From an uncultured Pedobacter sp. (GTDB lineage: Bacteria; Bacteroidota; Bacteroidia; Sphingobacteriales; Sphingobacteriaceae): a stretch of DNA of 14,172 nt. Position 1 is the stretch's first letter. The number at the start of each line of letters is the position of its first letter. Positions 7,655 through 14,172 of the stretch are shown piece after piece. The notes under the pieces were generated by a model. It was given only the letters and a program-made list of their open reading frames with translations, made no database searches and was not told the origin of the DNA. Both the position numbers and the translations under genes were made by a program. The DNA lies in contig CAMLDJ010000131.1 of assembly GCA_946478755.1 (NCBI GenBank), positions 1 to 14,172 of the forward strand. The letters are read 5' to 3'.

Positions 7655-8836
7655 ATGAGCACAACAATTAAATTCTGGCGTCTTACGCTTCTCCTTTGTG
7701 GCTTCGCTACAACAAATGCTTATTCCCAGCAATTGGGACTCAATTTTAATCACAACCCAGAAAATATTGATTTTAAATATGTAAAGAAGATCGATGTGAA
7801 ATGGATTAGAATTACGCCTAGAATTCTGGATTATATCGATGGCAAGTTAGATGCAAAAACGGACACGGGTATACAGAAGATCGTCGAGGCTGGCAAAATG
7901 GGCTACCAAATCGCTTTTGGCTTTAGATGGGACTTTAAACATAGGAATCTGGCGATGCCCCTGCCCGGATCTGCCAGAGAAGCCGAGTATTTCAAAACAG
8001 TGGATCTCCTGTTGGACCGCGTAGGTAAATATGTAGATATATTCAAGCTTGGCAACGAACCAAATCTCGAAACGATCGAAAGTGATCTGCAATACGATAA
8101 AGAAAAGAAAGTGCCGCTCGTCACCTTCACCGCCCGGTTAATGGAGCATGTTATCGGATATTATAAAAGCCATTCATCCTGGAAAATGCCCGAAATCTAT
8201 GCCGGTTCCTTACCTGCGCTGTTTGAAAAAGCGCAGCAACAGAAACCAGGCGTTTATGAACTGATCAAGTTTGCTCAGGATCGTCCGGAAGTTAAAGGCT
8301 TTGCCGTGCATCTACACATCGCAGATACCCTTCAAATACCTGAAGCTTTAGCCTTTGTAAGATCCATCATGCCCGAAAAGCCTATCATTGTTCCGGAATT
8401 CTCTTTGTTTCGCTTATACAACCAACACTTTGGCGATCAAATAGCGGCAAGTGATCGTGGGTCGGCATTTGTAAAAAAATACCAGCTTCCTCCCGGTATT
8501 AAAGTTCACGAATGGTTAAGTTTAGTGAACGCAGGCAAAATTCCACACCAGCAATGGGAGGAAATGTTTCTATCCCAGGATTGGTATCCGGCTCATTATC
8601 TGAATACTTATTATCGATATTTCACCAAATATCATGTGGTATTGGCTACCTATCCCTTATTACAACAGGGCTTTGATAAGGCGGTGAAGCCCAAATCAGC
8701 ATCCTGGTTTTTAAACCCTTTGTTTTTGCAGAAATCCTTCGGCTTAAATGCGCAAAAGGAGTACGAGATCAATCCACTTTCTTATCGGGACTTTATCCGC
8801 CTTTTAAAGAACAACCAGCCATCCACTTTGCAGTAG
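7655..8836 (+). CDS. TIM-barrel glycoside hydrolase, clan GH-A-like, paralogue of the gene at 3-749
   Basis: This 393-residue exported protein has a signal peptide ending near AYSQ (residues 22-25), followed directly by the barrel with LGLNFNH (27-33) as the probable first strand. KLGNEPN (131-137) gives the acid/base Glu135, GFAVHLHI (215-222) resembles a beta-6 strand, and IIVPEFSLF (244-252) gives the nucleophile Glu248. The two Glu are 113 residues apart, against 94 in the paralogue at the window start, so an insertion sits between beta-4 and beta-7. After the barrel, about 100 residues rich in Trp and Tyr end in WFLNPLF...YRDFIRLLKN, a tail shared with the paralogue. I do not recognise the CAZy family. 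GH39, GH30, GH79 or GH128 relatives, or an unassigned family, are all possible. It begins 4 nt after the GH43-like gene, so translation is probably coupled. The CDS is certain and the glycosidase role is likely. Confidence 0.83.
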   Translation: MSTTIKFWRLTLLLCGFATTNAYSQQLGLNFNHNPENIDFKYVKKIDVKWIRITPRILDYIDGKLDAKTDTGIQKIVEAGKMGYQIAFGFRWDFKHRNLAMPLPGSAREAEYFKTVDLLLDRVGKYVDIFKLGNEPNLETIESDLQYDKEKKVPLVTFTARLMEHVIGYYKSHSSWKMPEIYAGSLPALFEKAQQQKPGVYELIKFAQDRPEVKGFAVHLHIADTLQIPEALAFVRSIMPEKPIIVPEFSLFRLYNQHFGDQIAASDRGSAFVKKYQLPPGIKVHEWLSLVNAGKIPHQQWEEMFLSQDWYPAHYLNTYYRYFTKYHVVLATYPLLQQGFDKAVKPKSASWFLNPLFLQKSFGLNAQKEYEINPLSYRDFIRLLKNNQPSTLQ

Positions 8837-8890
8837 GCCTCTGAAGAATGACAGATCTCGTTCGGGAATTTTTGATGTTAATCAAGTAAA

Positions 8891-10414
8891 ATGAAGCATA
8901 TTATAACTATTTGTTTTTTGAGTTCAGTCTTCTTCACCAGTTGTGTACAACGACGGGAAAAAGAAGAAAAACCTAACATCGTAATCATCTATATTGACGA
9001 TTTAGGCTATGGCGATTTAAGCTGCTATGGGGCAAAGGCATTGAAAACGCCACATATTGATGAATTAGCAAATAATGGACTTCTTTTTACGGATGCCCAC
9101 AGCGCTGCCTCTACCTGTACGCCCTCCAGGTATTCTTTACTAACAGGAACTTATGCTTTCAGAAACAATGCAGCGATTTTGCCGGGTGATGCACCTTTAA
9201 TTATTAATCCAAACCAGCAAACCATCGCAGATATGCTTAAGAGCGCAGGTTATACCACCGGAGTGATTGGCAAATGGCACCTCGGACTGGGAGATGGAAA
9301 ACCAGATTGGAATGCTGAAGTTAAGCCCGGTCCCGGGGAAATTGGCTTTGATTATAGCTTTTTAATTCCTGCAACGCCAGATCGGGTGCCGACCGTATTT
9401 GTAGAAAATAATAGGGTGTTGAATCTGAATGTCAACGATCCCATTTCAATCAACTATGATCAACAAATAGGGGATGATCCCATAGGCTTAGCGCATCCCG
9501 AATTGTTAAAGATGAAGGCCGATACGCAGCATAGCGGGACTATTGTAAATGGAATCAGTCGCATTGGCTTTATGAAAGGCGGACACCATGCCTATTGGAA
9601 AGATGAAGATTTTGCCAGCGTTTTAACCAAAAAAGCAGAGGAATTTATTACGACTAATAAAGATAAGCCCTTCTTTCTGTATTACGCATTGCCGGGAATA
9701 CATGTACCCAGGTCGCCAAATGCCAGATTTATTGGCGCCACTAAAATGGGTCCGCGGGGCGACGATATCATTCAAATGGATTGGATGACCGGCCAGATTG
9801 TCAAAATTTTGCGTGAGCTAAATATAGAAAAGAATACCCTGATCATATTTACGAGCGATAACGGCCCTGTATTAGACGATGGCTATGCCGATCAGGCAGT
9901 AAAATTAATTGGGGATCACCGTCCATCCGGTATGTATAAAGGTGGTAAATACAGTGCTTATGAAGGCGGGACCCGCATGCCTACCATCACGTACTGGCCA
10001 AACAGGATACAAGCGGGAAAGAGCGATGCGCTCATCAGCCAGGTGGATTTATTTGCTTCATTGGCGAAATTAGTGCATCAGGATGATCTTCCTGCAGGGA
10101 CTGCTCCGGATAGTCAGGATCTGTTGCCGGCTTTGTTAGGTAAATCAAAAAAGGGTAGGGAGGTGATGTTAGAAGAGTCGTTTACCATGTCCGTCAGATC
10201 AGGTCATTGGAAGTATGTCGAACCTGTTTCGAAAAAGACGCCAGACTGGTTAGCCAATAAAGATGTGGCTACCGGCCTACAGAAAACTCAGCAATTATAC
10301 GATCTGAAAAACGATCCTCAGGAGAAATATAACCTCGCAGGCAAGTTTCCTTCAAAAGTAAAAGAACTCAGCGCATCTTTAGAAAAGATAAAAAAGCGTC
10401 GGGTTGAGCATTAA
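8891..10414 (+). CDS. Formylglycine-dependent sulfatase (S1 family)
   Basis: This 507-residue enzyme hydrolyses sulfate esters, presumably from the PUL glycan or its oligosaccharides. The alkaline-phosphatase-fold metal site starts with IDDLGYGD (Asp36, Asp37). STCTPSRYSLLTG holds Cys76 within the CxPSR consensus, the residue converted to formylglycine, with Arg80. GKWHLG gives Lys128 and His130, GIHVP gives His271, and TSDNGP gives the metal ligands Asp323 and Asn324. YEGGTRMP (357-364) is the usual conserved loop, with Lys353 just before it. The C-terminal LYDLKNDPQEKYNLA is the standard sulfatase ending. The N-terminus ends in FFTSC (Cys18), suggesting a lipoprotein. The maturation enzyme is not in this window. 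The gene follows the previous one after 54 nt with no hairpin and is closed by a strong terminator, so it is probably the last gene of the operon. The S1 subfamily, and so the linkage, cannot be assigned by eye. Confidence 0.96.
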   Translation: MKHIITICFLSSVFFTSCVQRREKEEKPNIVIIYIDDLGYGDLSCYGAKALKTPHIDELANNGLLFTDAHSAASTCTPSRYSLLTGTYAFRNNAAILPGDAPLIINPNQQTIADMLKSAGYTTGVIGKWHLGLGDGKPDWNAEVKPGPGEIGFDYSFLIPATPDRVPTVFVENNRVLNLNVNDPISINYDQQIGDDPIGLAHPELLKMKADTQHSGTIVNGISRIGFMKGGHHAYWKDEDFASVLTKKAEEFITTNKDKPFFLYYALPGIHVPRSPNARFIGATKMGPRGDDIIQMDWMTGQIVKILRELNIEKNTLIIFTSDNGPVLDDGYADQAVKLIGDHRPSGMYKGGKYSAYEGGTRMPTITYWPNRIQAGKSDALISQVDLFASLAKLVHQDDLPAGTAPDSQDLLPALLGKSKKGREVMLEESFTMSVRSGHWKYVEPVSKKTPDWLANKDVATGLQKTQQLYDLKNDPQEKYNLAGKFPSKVKELSASLEKIKKRRVEH

Positions 10415-10449
10415 CCGAAAGACTAGATTTCTCCATTTTTAACGATCAG

Positions 10450-10480
10450 AACCCCTTATTTTATGAATGAGGGGTTTTTT
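10450..10480 (+). terminator. Rho-independent terminator at the end of the PUL operon
   Basis: AACCCCTTATT (10450-10460) pairs with AATGAGGGGTT (10466-10476) around the loop TTATG. This gives 11 bp with a single T-G wobble, and a T-run covers 10475-10480. It begins 35 nt after the sulfatase stop. The GC block next to the T-tract makes it a classical intrinsic terminator, and it separates the sulfatase operon from the second susC transcription unit. Confidence 0.9.
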
Positions 10481-10679
10481 ATGGAGTCAAATTCTGGCTG
10501 CCTGCGACGAAATATATCTATACATCACCTGTTCATTTTGATGGTTTCTGCGTGAATTTAAAAACATCATCCCCCATAAGTTTGTTCTTTGCTGTTAAAC
10601 GCTAATTTACTGACAGCAATATAGATAAAATAGGATTTGTGGTGGATTGAAATGAATAAAGGTGTGTTTAAAAGTAAAA

Positions 10680-10709
10680 TTGAATTATAAATATTATATA
10701 ATTATCTTG
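10680..10709 (+). promoter_or_regulatory. Candidate Bacteroidota-type promoter of the second susC
   Basis: TTG at 10680-10682 and TATCTTG at 10703-10709 are separated by 20 nt. This resembles the Bacteroidota primary-sigma promoter (TTG near -33, TAnnTTTG near -7), with one T missing from the -7 element. It lies in the most AT-rich part of the intergenic region, downstream of the operon terminator. Transcription would start near 10715, leaving a leader of about 260 nt before the ATG at 10974. The 7-bp dyad AATTATA/TATAATT (10683-10689 and 10697-10703) almost fills the spacer and could be an operator, or simply AT-richness. Confidence 0.4.
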
Positions 10710-10751
10710 TATAGTATTATAATCTTACAATAAGACGCACGATCCTGCAAT

Positions 10752-10784
10752 AACCAGCAAACTATACTGTTTATGCCGGTTTTT
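10752..10784 (+). other. Imperfect hairpin with T-run in the susC leader (possible attenuator)
   Basis: AACC (10752-10755), GC (10757-10758) and AAAC (10759-10762) can pair with GTTT (10769-10772), GC (10775-10776) and GGTT (10778-10781). There is one A-C mismatch, a 2-nt bulge and a 6-nt loop, and TTT follows at 10782-10784. The stem is weak but terminator-shaped, and would lie about 40 nt into the predicted transcript. A role in attenuation is conjecture. Confidence 0.25.
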
Positions 10785-10853
10785 AGCACAAACCAATTAC
10801 ACTACGCTTATTTAAAGTAAAAACCTAACAATTACCTAACCAAACAAAACGCT

Positions 10854-10886
10854 ATGAAAAAACAAACCACAAAGATCACAACCTGA
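10854..10886 (+). CDS. Candidate 10-codon leader ORF, in frame with the downstream susC
   Basis: ATG at 10854 begins MKKQTTKITT and stops at TGA 10884-10886. Its upstream context (CCAAACAAAACGCT) and its MKK start look like a genuine Bacteroidota translation start, better than that of the ATG at 10923. It is in the same frame as the susC downstream, separated by this TGA and a TAA at 10896-10898. It may be a leader peptide, the remnant of a longer ancestral susC N-terminus, or chance. Confidence 0.25.
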   Translation: MKKQTTKITT

Positions 10887-10973
10887 AAAAGAGGTTAATC
10901 CACCACATGCCGGCACACTGGCATGCTTTCCCGAGAAAAATTTCTTCAATTTTTACAAAATCTACTAATCATT

Positions 10974-13900
10974 ATGAGAAAGTTTTTACTAATCTTATGC
11001 CATCTCCTCGTTTGCCTGGTAACACTTGCACAGGCGCAAAACAGGATAACCGGAGTGGTTACTTCAGCGAAGGACGGCAGTAATGTTACCGCCAGTATAC
11101 TCATTAAAGGCACATCACGAGGAGTTTCCTCAAATTCAGAAGGTGCTTTTTCACTCGACAACGTACCAGCTAATGCGGTCCTGGTGGTTTCATCTGTAGG
11201 CTATGAGAAGCTGGAAGTACCGGTAAACGGCCGTTCGGTCATCAATATTGTACTCCAGTCCAGTGAGCGGTCTTTAGAAGAGGTAATGGTCGTCGCTTAT
11301 GGTACCGCGAACAGAAATACTTATACCGGATCCGCTGCTGTAATTAAGCAGAGTACCATTAAAGATGTACCGGTAACTTCATTTGAAAGTGCCATGATCG
11401 GCCGCGTACCCGGCGTGCAGGTTACCGCGGCTTCCGGACAGGCGGGCTCGGTACCGAGCATCAGAATCCGCGGCATAGGCTCAATGAACGCAACAAATGA
11501 GCCGTTGTATGTGATTGATGGAGTGCCGGTTGTGTCTGGAGATGTTGCTCAGTTTTCCAGCAGCACTTATGTCACAAATAATGTGATGAACGCATTGAAC
11601 CCGGCCGATATCGAATCCATAACCATATTGAAAGATGCTGCCGCATCCTCATTATATGGTTCCCGGGCTGCAAACGGGGTTGTTCTAATCACTACCAAGC
11701 GGGGCAAAACCGGCAGACCTGTAGTGAACTTCAAGTCCTCCATAGGACTCACCCCTTCATGGGCAACGGATAACTATGAGCCTGCAGGGGTTCAGGAGCA
11801 GGTGAATATGCTGTACCAGGTGTTTCATGATTTGAATACCTCCGCCGAAAAAACGGACGCAGTAGCAAATGCCGATGCACTGAACAGGTTGAACGCCCGG
11901 TTTAACAGACACGGCTATACTTTTAGCACATCCGGCACCGGTTTATTGGAGAATGTAACGATTAAGGGGCTGACCGATGGTATAGAAAACCGGGAAGGAA
12001 AGTATTTTGACTGGGATGATGCCCTGTACAGAACGGCAATATTTCAAACCAACGACCTTTCTGTAAGCGGTGGGGACGACAATACCACGTATTATTCTTC
12101 CTTGTCTTATTCGCAAGACGAAGGACGGGTAAGGGTGAATGAGTTTGACCGGATCTCCGGCCGGATCAACCTTTCGCAAAAAGTAGGCAGGTTTGTGGAA
12201 TTCACTACAAATGCCAATGTAGCCAGAACAAAGCAGTCGGGATACAACGATACCCGGAATAGTGGTTCCAATTACCTTTATCAATCCAGAAATCTACTTT
12301 GGCCCTTGTATTGGCCAACGGACTACAAAACCGGTGCGGAATGGACCCCCAGATTTGGTAGTCTGGCCTACAATAATCTCTTTTATGAAAAACAGTGGGA
12401 AAACACCGCTATCAACCTAAAAATATCCGCAAGCGAAACCTTAAACATACAACTGCTTCCTGAGTTAAATCTTAAATCTATCTTGTCGTACGACAATACC
12501 CAGGTTAGGGACCATCTTTATTACGGTGCCTTACATTTTACAGGTGCTGCAACCAACGGTTCTGTATCCGAAGTAACGGCAAGTATCAATAAAGTAGTCT
12601 CCTCAACGACACTGAATTACAATAAACAATTCGGCTTACATAACCTGGGCTTACTGGCCGGGTTCGAGGCGGAGCGCAACCGTACGGATTTTCAACGTTC
12701 CACAGGAACAGATCTTCCCTCCAGTGCCTTGCCTACGGTCGGCACAGCTGGTGTAAGAGATGCAGACGCCTACTTTCTGGGCTATAATATCATGTCTGTA
12801 CTTTCACGGGCAGAATACAATTACAATCAAAAATATTATGCATCCGCATCTTATCGTCGTGATGGCTCATCGAAACTGAGTCCACGTACACGCTGGGGTG
12901 ATTTCTGGTCTATCGCCGGATCCTGGAGAATCAGCAACGAAGAATTTATGAAGGGCCTGCCTTATGTCAGCAATCTGCGTGTGCGTGCATCTTACGGTAT
13001 AAATGGTACGATGCCGACCGACATTTACGGATGGAGGAATTTAACCGGTTACACTTCCAGGTACCAGGGACAGTCAGGCGGTGAAATCAGTGTCCTTGGA
13101 AACGAAGACCTTTCCTGGGAAACCAACTACGCTTCAAATATCGCATTGGAATTTGGCTTATTCGACAACAGGATTTTCGGTACGGTAGAGTACTTCAACA
13201 GGAACACCAAAGATCTGTTACAGAATGTACCGATTTCAACAGTAACCGGCTTTCCCTCTGTTGTGTTGAATGTTGGTGAGATGAATAACCGTGGGGTAGA
13301 AGTAGAAATTGGGGCCGACATCATCCGTAAGGAGGGTTTAAGGTGGACAGCCAGTATCAATGGTTCATTCACCAGGTCTAAGGTGACTAAGCTTTACGGG
13401 GGACGCGACATCATCATATTTGATCCTACAGGTGGGGATGCACCGGGTGAAGACAGGAGAGCTCAGTTCATCTACAGAGAAGGAGAATCTGCCTTGAGTT
13501 TTTATGGCTATGAATGGGCAGGAGTGGACCCTAAAGATGGAAGGAATCGCTGGTACGTAAATAATCCGGAAAATGATCAGGCCGGTGATTTCATTTTAAA
13601 TAACAAAGGAGCCACCTATGATTTTACCAAAGCCAATTACGTCGTTTTAGGGAGCGCAGTACCCACGGTATTTGGGGGTGTTAACACGGATGTGGCCTAT
13701 AAAAACTTCAGTTTAGCCTTAAATTTTAACTATAAGCTGGGAGGGAAGCTGTACGATGGTGCCTATAAGGATGTAGCAGATGATGGCTATTATTGGGAAA
13801 GGATCAGGTCCCAGGATTACTATGAGAACAGGTGGACGCCGGAAAATATAGATGGTTCTTTACCAAAACTGGATGGCAATGACCTGACCGACCCACAACA

Positions 13901-14150
13901 ATACAGCAGCAGGCAGATGCATAATGCCAGTTTCCTCAGATTGAAAAACGTCACCTTAGCCTATAATCTCCCTAAAAGCCTGGTCAGCAGGATCGGTGTT
14001 GCCAACACGAGAGTATACTTTAACGGAACCAATCTGCTTACCTTCTCGAAATATAAAATTGCCGATCCGGAAGTGAACGAGTGGGGAACCAGGGGGTGGG
14101 AAACCCCCTTTGGGAAGACCTTTACTTTCGGTATTGAATTTGGTTTGTAA
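10974..14150 (+). CDS. Second SusC/RagA family TonB-dependent outer-membrane transporter
   Basis: This 1058-residue outer-membrane importer is divergent from the SusC at 785-3874. The ATG at 10974 gives a standard signal peptide (MRKFLLILCHLLVCLV, cleavage near LAQAQ, residues 18-22). An in-frame ATG at 10923 would add 17 residues and cannot be excluded. Residues 24-95 form the carboxypeptidase-D regulatory-like domain (RITGVV...ILIKGT). EEVMVVAYG (102-110) precedes the plug, which carries MIGRVPGVQV, IRIRGIGS, PLYVIDGVPV and SLYGSRAANGVVLITTKRG. The barrel follows, ending in FTFGIEFGL. The length is normal and no STN domain is present. It lies beyond a strong terminator and has its own promoter candidate, so it probably begins a separate transcription unit. 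Only 22 bases follow the stop. They end in AAGAT, reminiscent of the AAGATG at the first susD start, so a susD partner probably begins at the window edge. Confidence 0.96.
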   Translation: MRKFLLILCHLLVCLVTLAQAQNRITGVVTSAKDGSNVTASILIKGTSRGVSSNSEGAFSLDNVPANAVLVVSSVGYEKLEVPVNGRSVINIVLQSSERSLEEVMVVAYGTANRNTYTGSAAVIKQSTIKDVPVTSFESAMIGRVPGVQVTAASGQAGSVPSIRIRGIGSMNATNEPLYVIDGVPVVSGDVAQFSSSTYVTNNVMNALNPADIESITILKDAAASSLYGSRAANGVVLITTKRGKTGRPVVNFKSSIGLTPSWATDNYEPAGVQEQVNMLYQVFHDLNTSAEKTDAVANADALNRLNARFNRHGYTFSTSGTGLLENVTIKGLTDGIENREGKYFDWDDALYRTAIFQTNDLSVSGGDDNTTYYSSLSYSQDEGRVRVNEFDRISGRINLSQKVGRFVEFTTNANVARTKQSGYNDTRNSGSNYLYQSRNLLWPLYWPTDYKTGAEWTPRFGSLAYNNLFYEKQWENTAINLKISASETLNIQLLPELNLKSILSYDNTQVRDHLYYGALHFTGAATNGSVSEVTASINKVVSSTTLNYNKQFGLHNLGLLAGFEAERNRTDFQRSTGTDLPSSALPTVGTAGVRDADAYFLGYNIMSVLSRAEYNYNQKYYASASYRRDGSSKLSPRTRWGDFWSIAGSWRISNEEFMKGLPYVSNLRVRASYGINGTMPTDIYGWRNLTGYTSRYQGQSGGEISVLGNEDLSWETNYASNIALEFGLFDNRIFGTVEYFNRNTKDLLQNVPISTVTGFPSVVLNVGEMNNRGVEVEIGADIIRKEGLRWTASINGSFTRSKVTKLYGGRDIIIFDPTGGDAPGEDRRAQFIYREGESALSFYGYEWAGVDPKDGRNRWYVNNPENDQAGDFILNNKGATYDFTKANYVVLGSAVPTVFGGVNTDVAYKNFSLALNFNYKLGGKLYDGAYKDVADDGYYWERIRSQDYYENRWTPENIDGSLPKLDGNDLTDPQQYSSRQMHNASFLRLKNVTLAYNLPKSLVSRIGVANTRVYFNGTNLLTFSKYKIADPEVNEWGTRGWETPFGKTFTFGIEFGL

Positions 14151-14172
14151 CAATTTAAAGCGCTATTAAGAT

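Larger units (their letters stand above)
10415..10973 (+). other. Gene-free region between the two PUL units; promoter and leader of the second susC
   Basis: No convincing protein-coding gene lies here on either strand. From left to right it holds the operon terminator (10450-10480), about 200 bases in which I see nothing definite, a very AT-rich block (about 10675-10730) with a promoter candidate, and a leader. The leader contains an imperfect hairpin (10752-10784), an A-rich stretch leading to a 10-codon micro-ORF (10854-10886), and a small dyad overlapping the alternative ATG at 10923. A TAAGTTTG sequence at 10577-10584 matches the -7 consensus TAnnTTTG but has no TTG at the right distance upstream. 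Confidence 0.7.

Noticed and set aside
8837..8890. 54-nt gap before the sulfatase as a possible promoter or terminator
   Set aside because: No hairpin with a T-run and no TTG/TAnnTTTG pair at the right spacing; read-through from the upstream genes is more likely.
10577..10584. TAAGTTTG, an exact match to the Bacteroidota -7 consensus TAnnTTTG
   Set aside because: No TTG lies about 19-21 nt upstream (the nearest is at 10538-10540), and the better-spaced candidate at 10680-10709 is closer to the gene.
10591..10617. GCTGT...ACAGC inverted repeat upstream of the second susC
   Set aside because: Only 5 bp of stem with a long AT-rich loop and no T-run; expected by chance in this composition.
11943..12284. 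113-codon minus-strand open frame inside the second susC
   Set aside because: It is antisense to conserved SusC barrel sequence, with no recognisable domain; a shadow frame.

Overview
The window looks like a polysaccharide utilization locus (PUL) from a Bacteroidota genome, most likely Sphingobacteriaceae (Pedobacter/Mucilaginibacter-like). This rests on two SusC-type TonB-dependent transporters, a SusD lipoprotein, secreted glycoside hydrolases, a formylglycine sulfatase, moderate GC, A-rich start regions without clear Shine-Dalgarno sites, and a promoter-like TTG-N20-TATCTTG element. The genus is an inference. Every gene is on the plus strand.

Layout. 3-749: the 3' part of a TIM-barrel (clan GH-A-like) glycosidase whose start lies upstream of the window. 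785-3874: SusC. 3893-5368: SusD. 5378-5402: a perfect intercistronic hairpin. 5424-6482: a GH5-like secreted glycosidase. 6490-7650: a GH43-like beta-propeller glycosidase. 7655-8836: a second TIM-barrel glycosidase, which appears to be a paralogue of the first gene. 8891-10414: an S1-family sulfatase. 10450-10480: a strong intrinsic terminator closing the cluster. 10415-10973: a gene-free stretch with an AT-rich promoter candidate, a weaker hairpin in the leader and a 10-codon micro-ORF. 10974-14150: a second SusC of a different type, which probably opens another PUL whose SusD would start at or just past the window edge.

How the genes work together. The SusC/SusD pair should capture and import oligosaccharides across the outer membrane. 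Up to four glycosidases (two paralogous, unassigned clan GH-A-like enzymes, one GH5-like enzyme and one GH43-like enzyme) plus one sulfatase would take apart a branched, probably sulfated, glycan outside the cell or in the periplasm. The target glycan cannot be read from the sequence. No regulator (HTCS, SusR, AraC, ECF sigma/anti-sigma), no surface glycan-binding protein, no inner-membrane sugar transporter, no RNA gene, no CRISPR array and no insertion sequence is visible.

The most novel elements are the duplicated TIM-barrel enzyme family bracketing the cluster and the structured leader of the second SusC gene.
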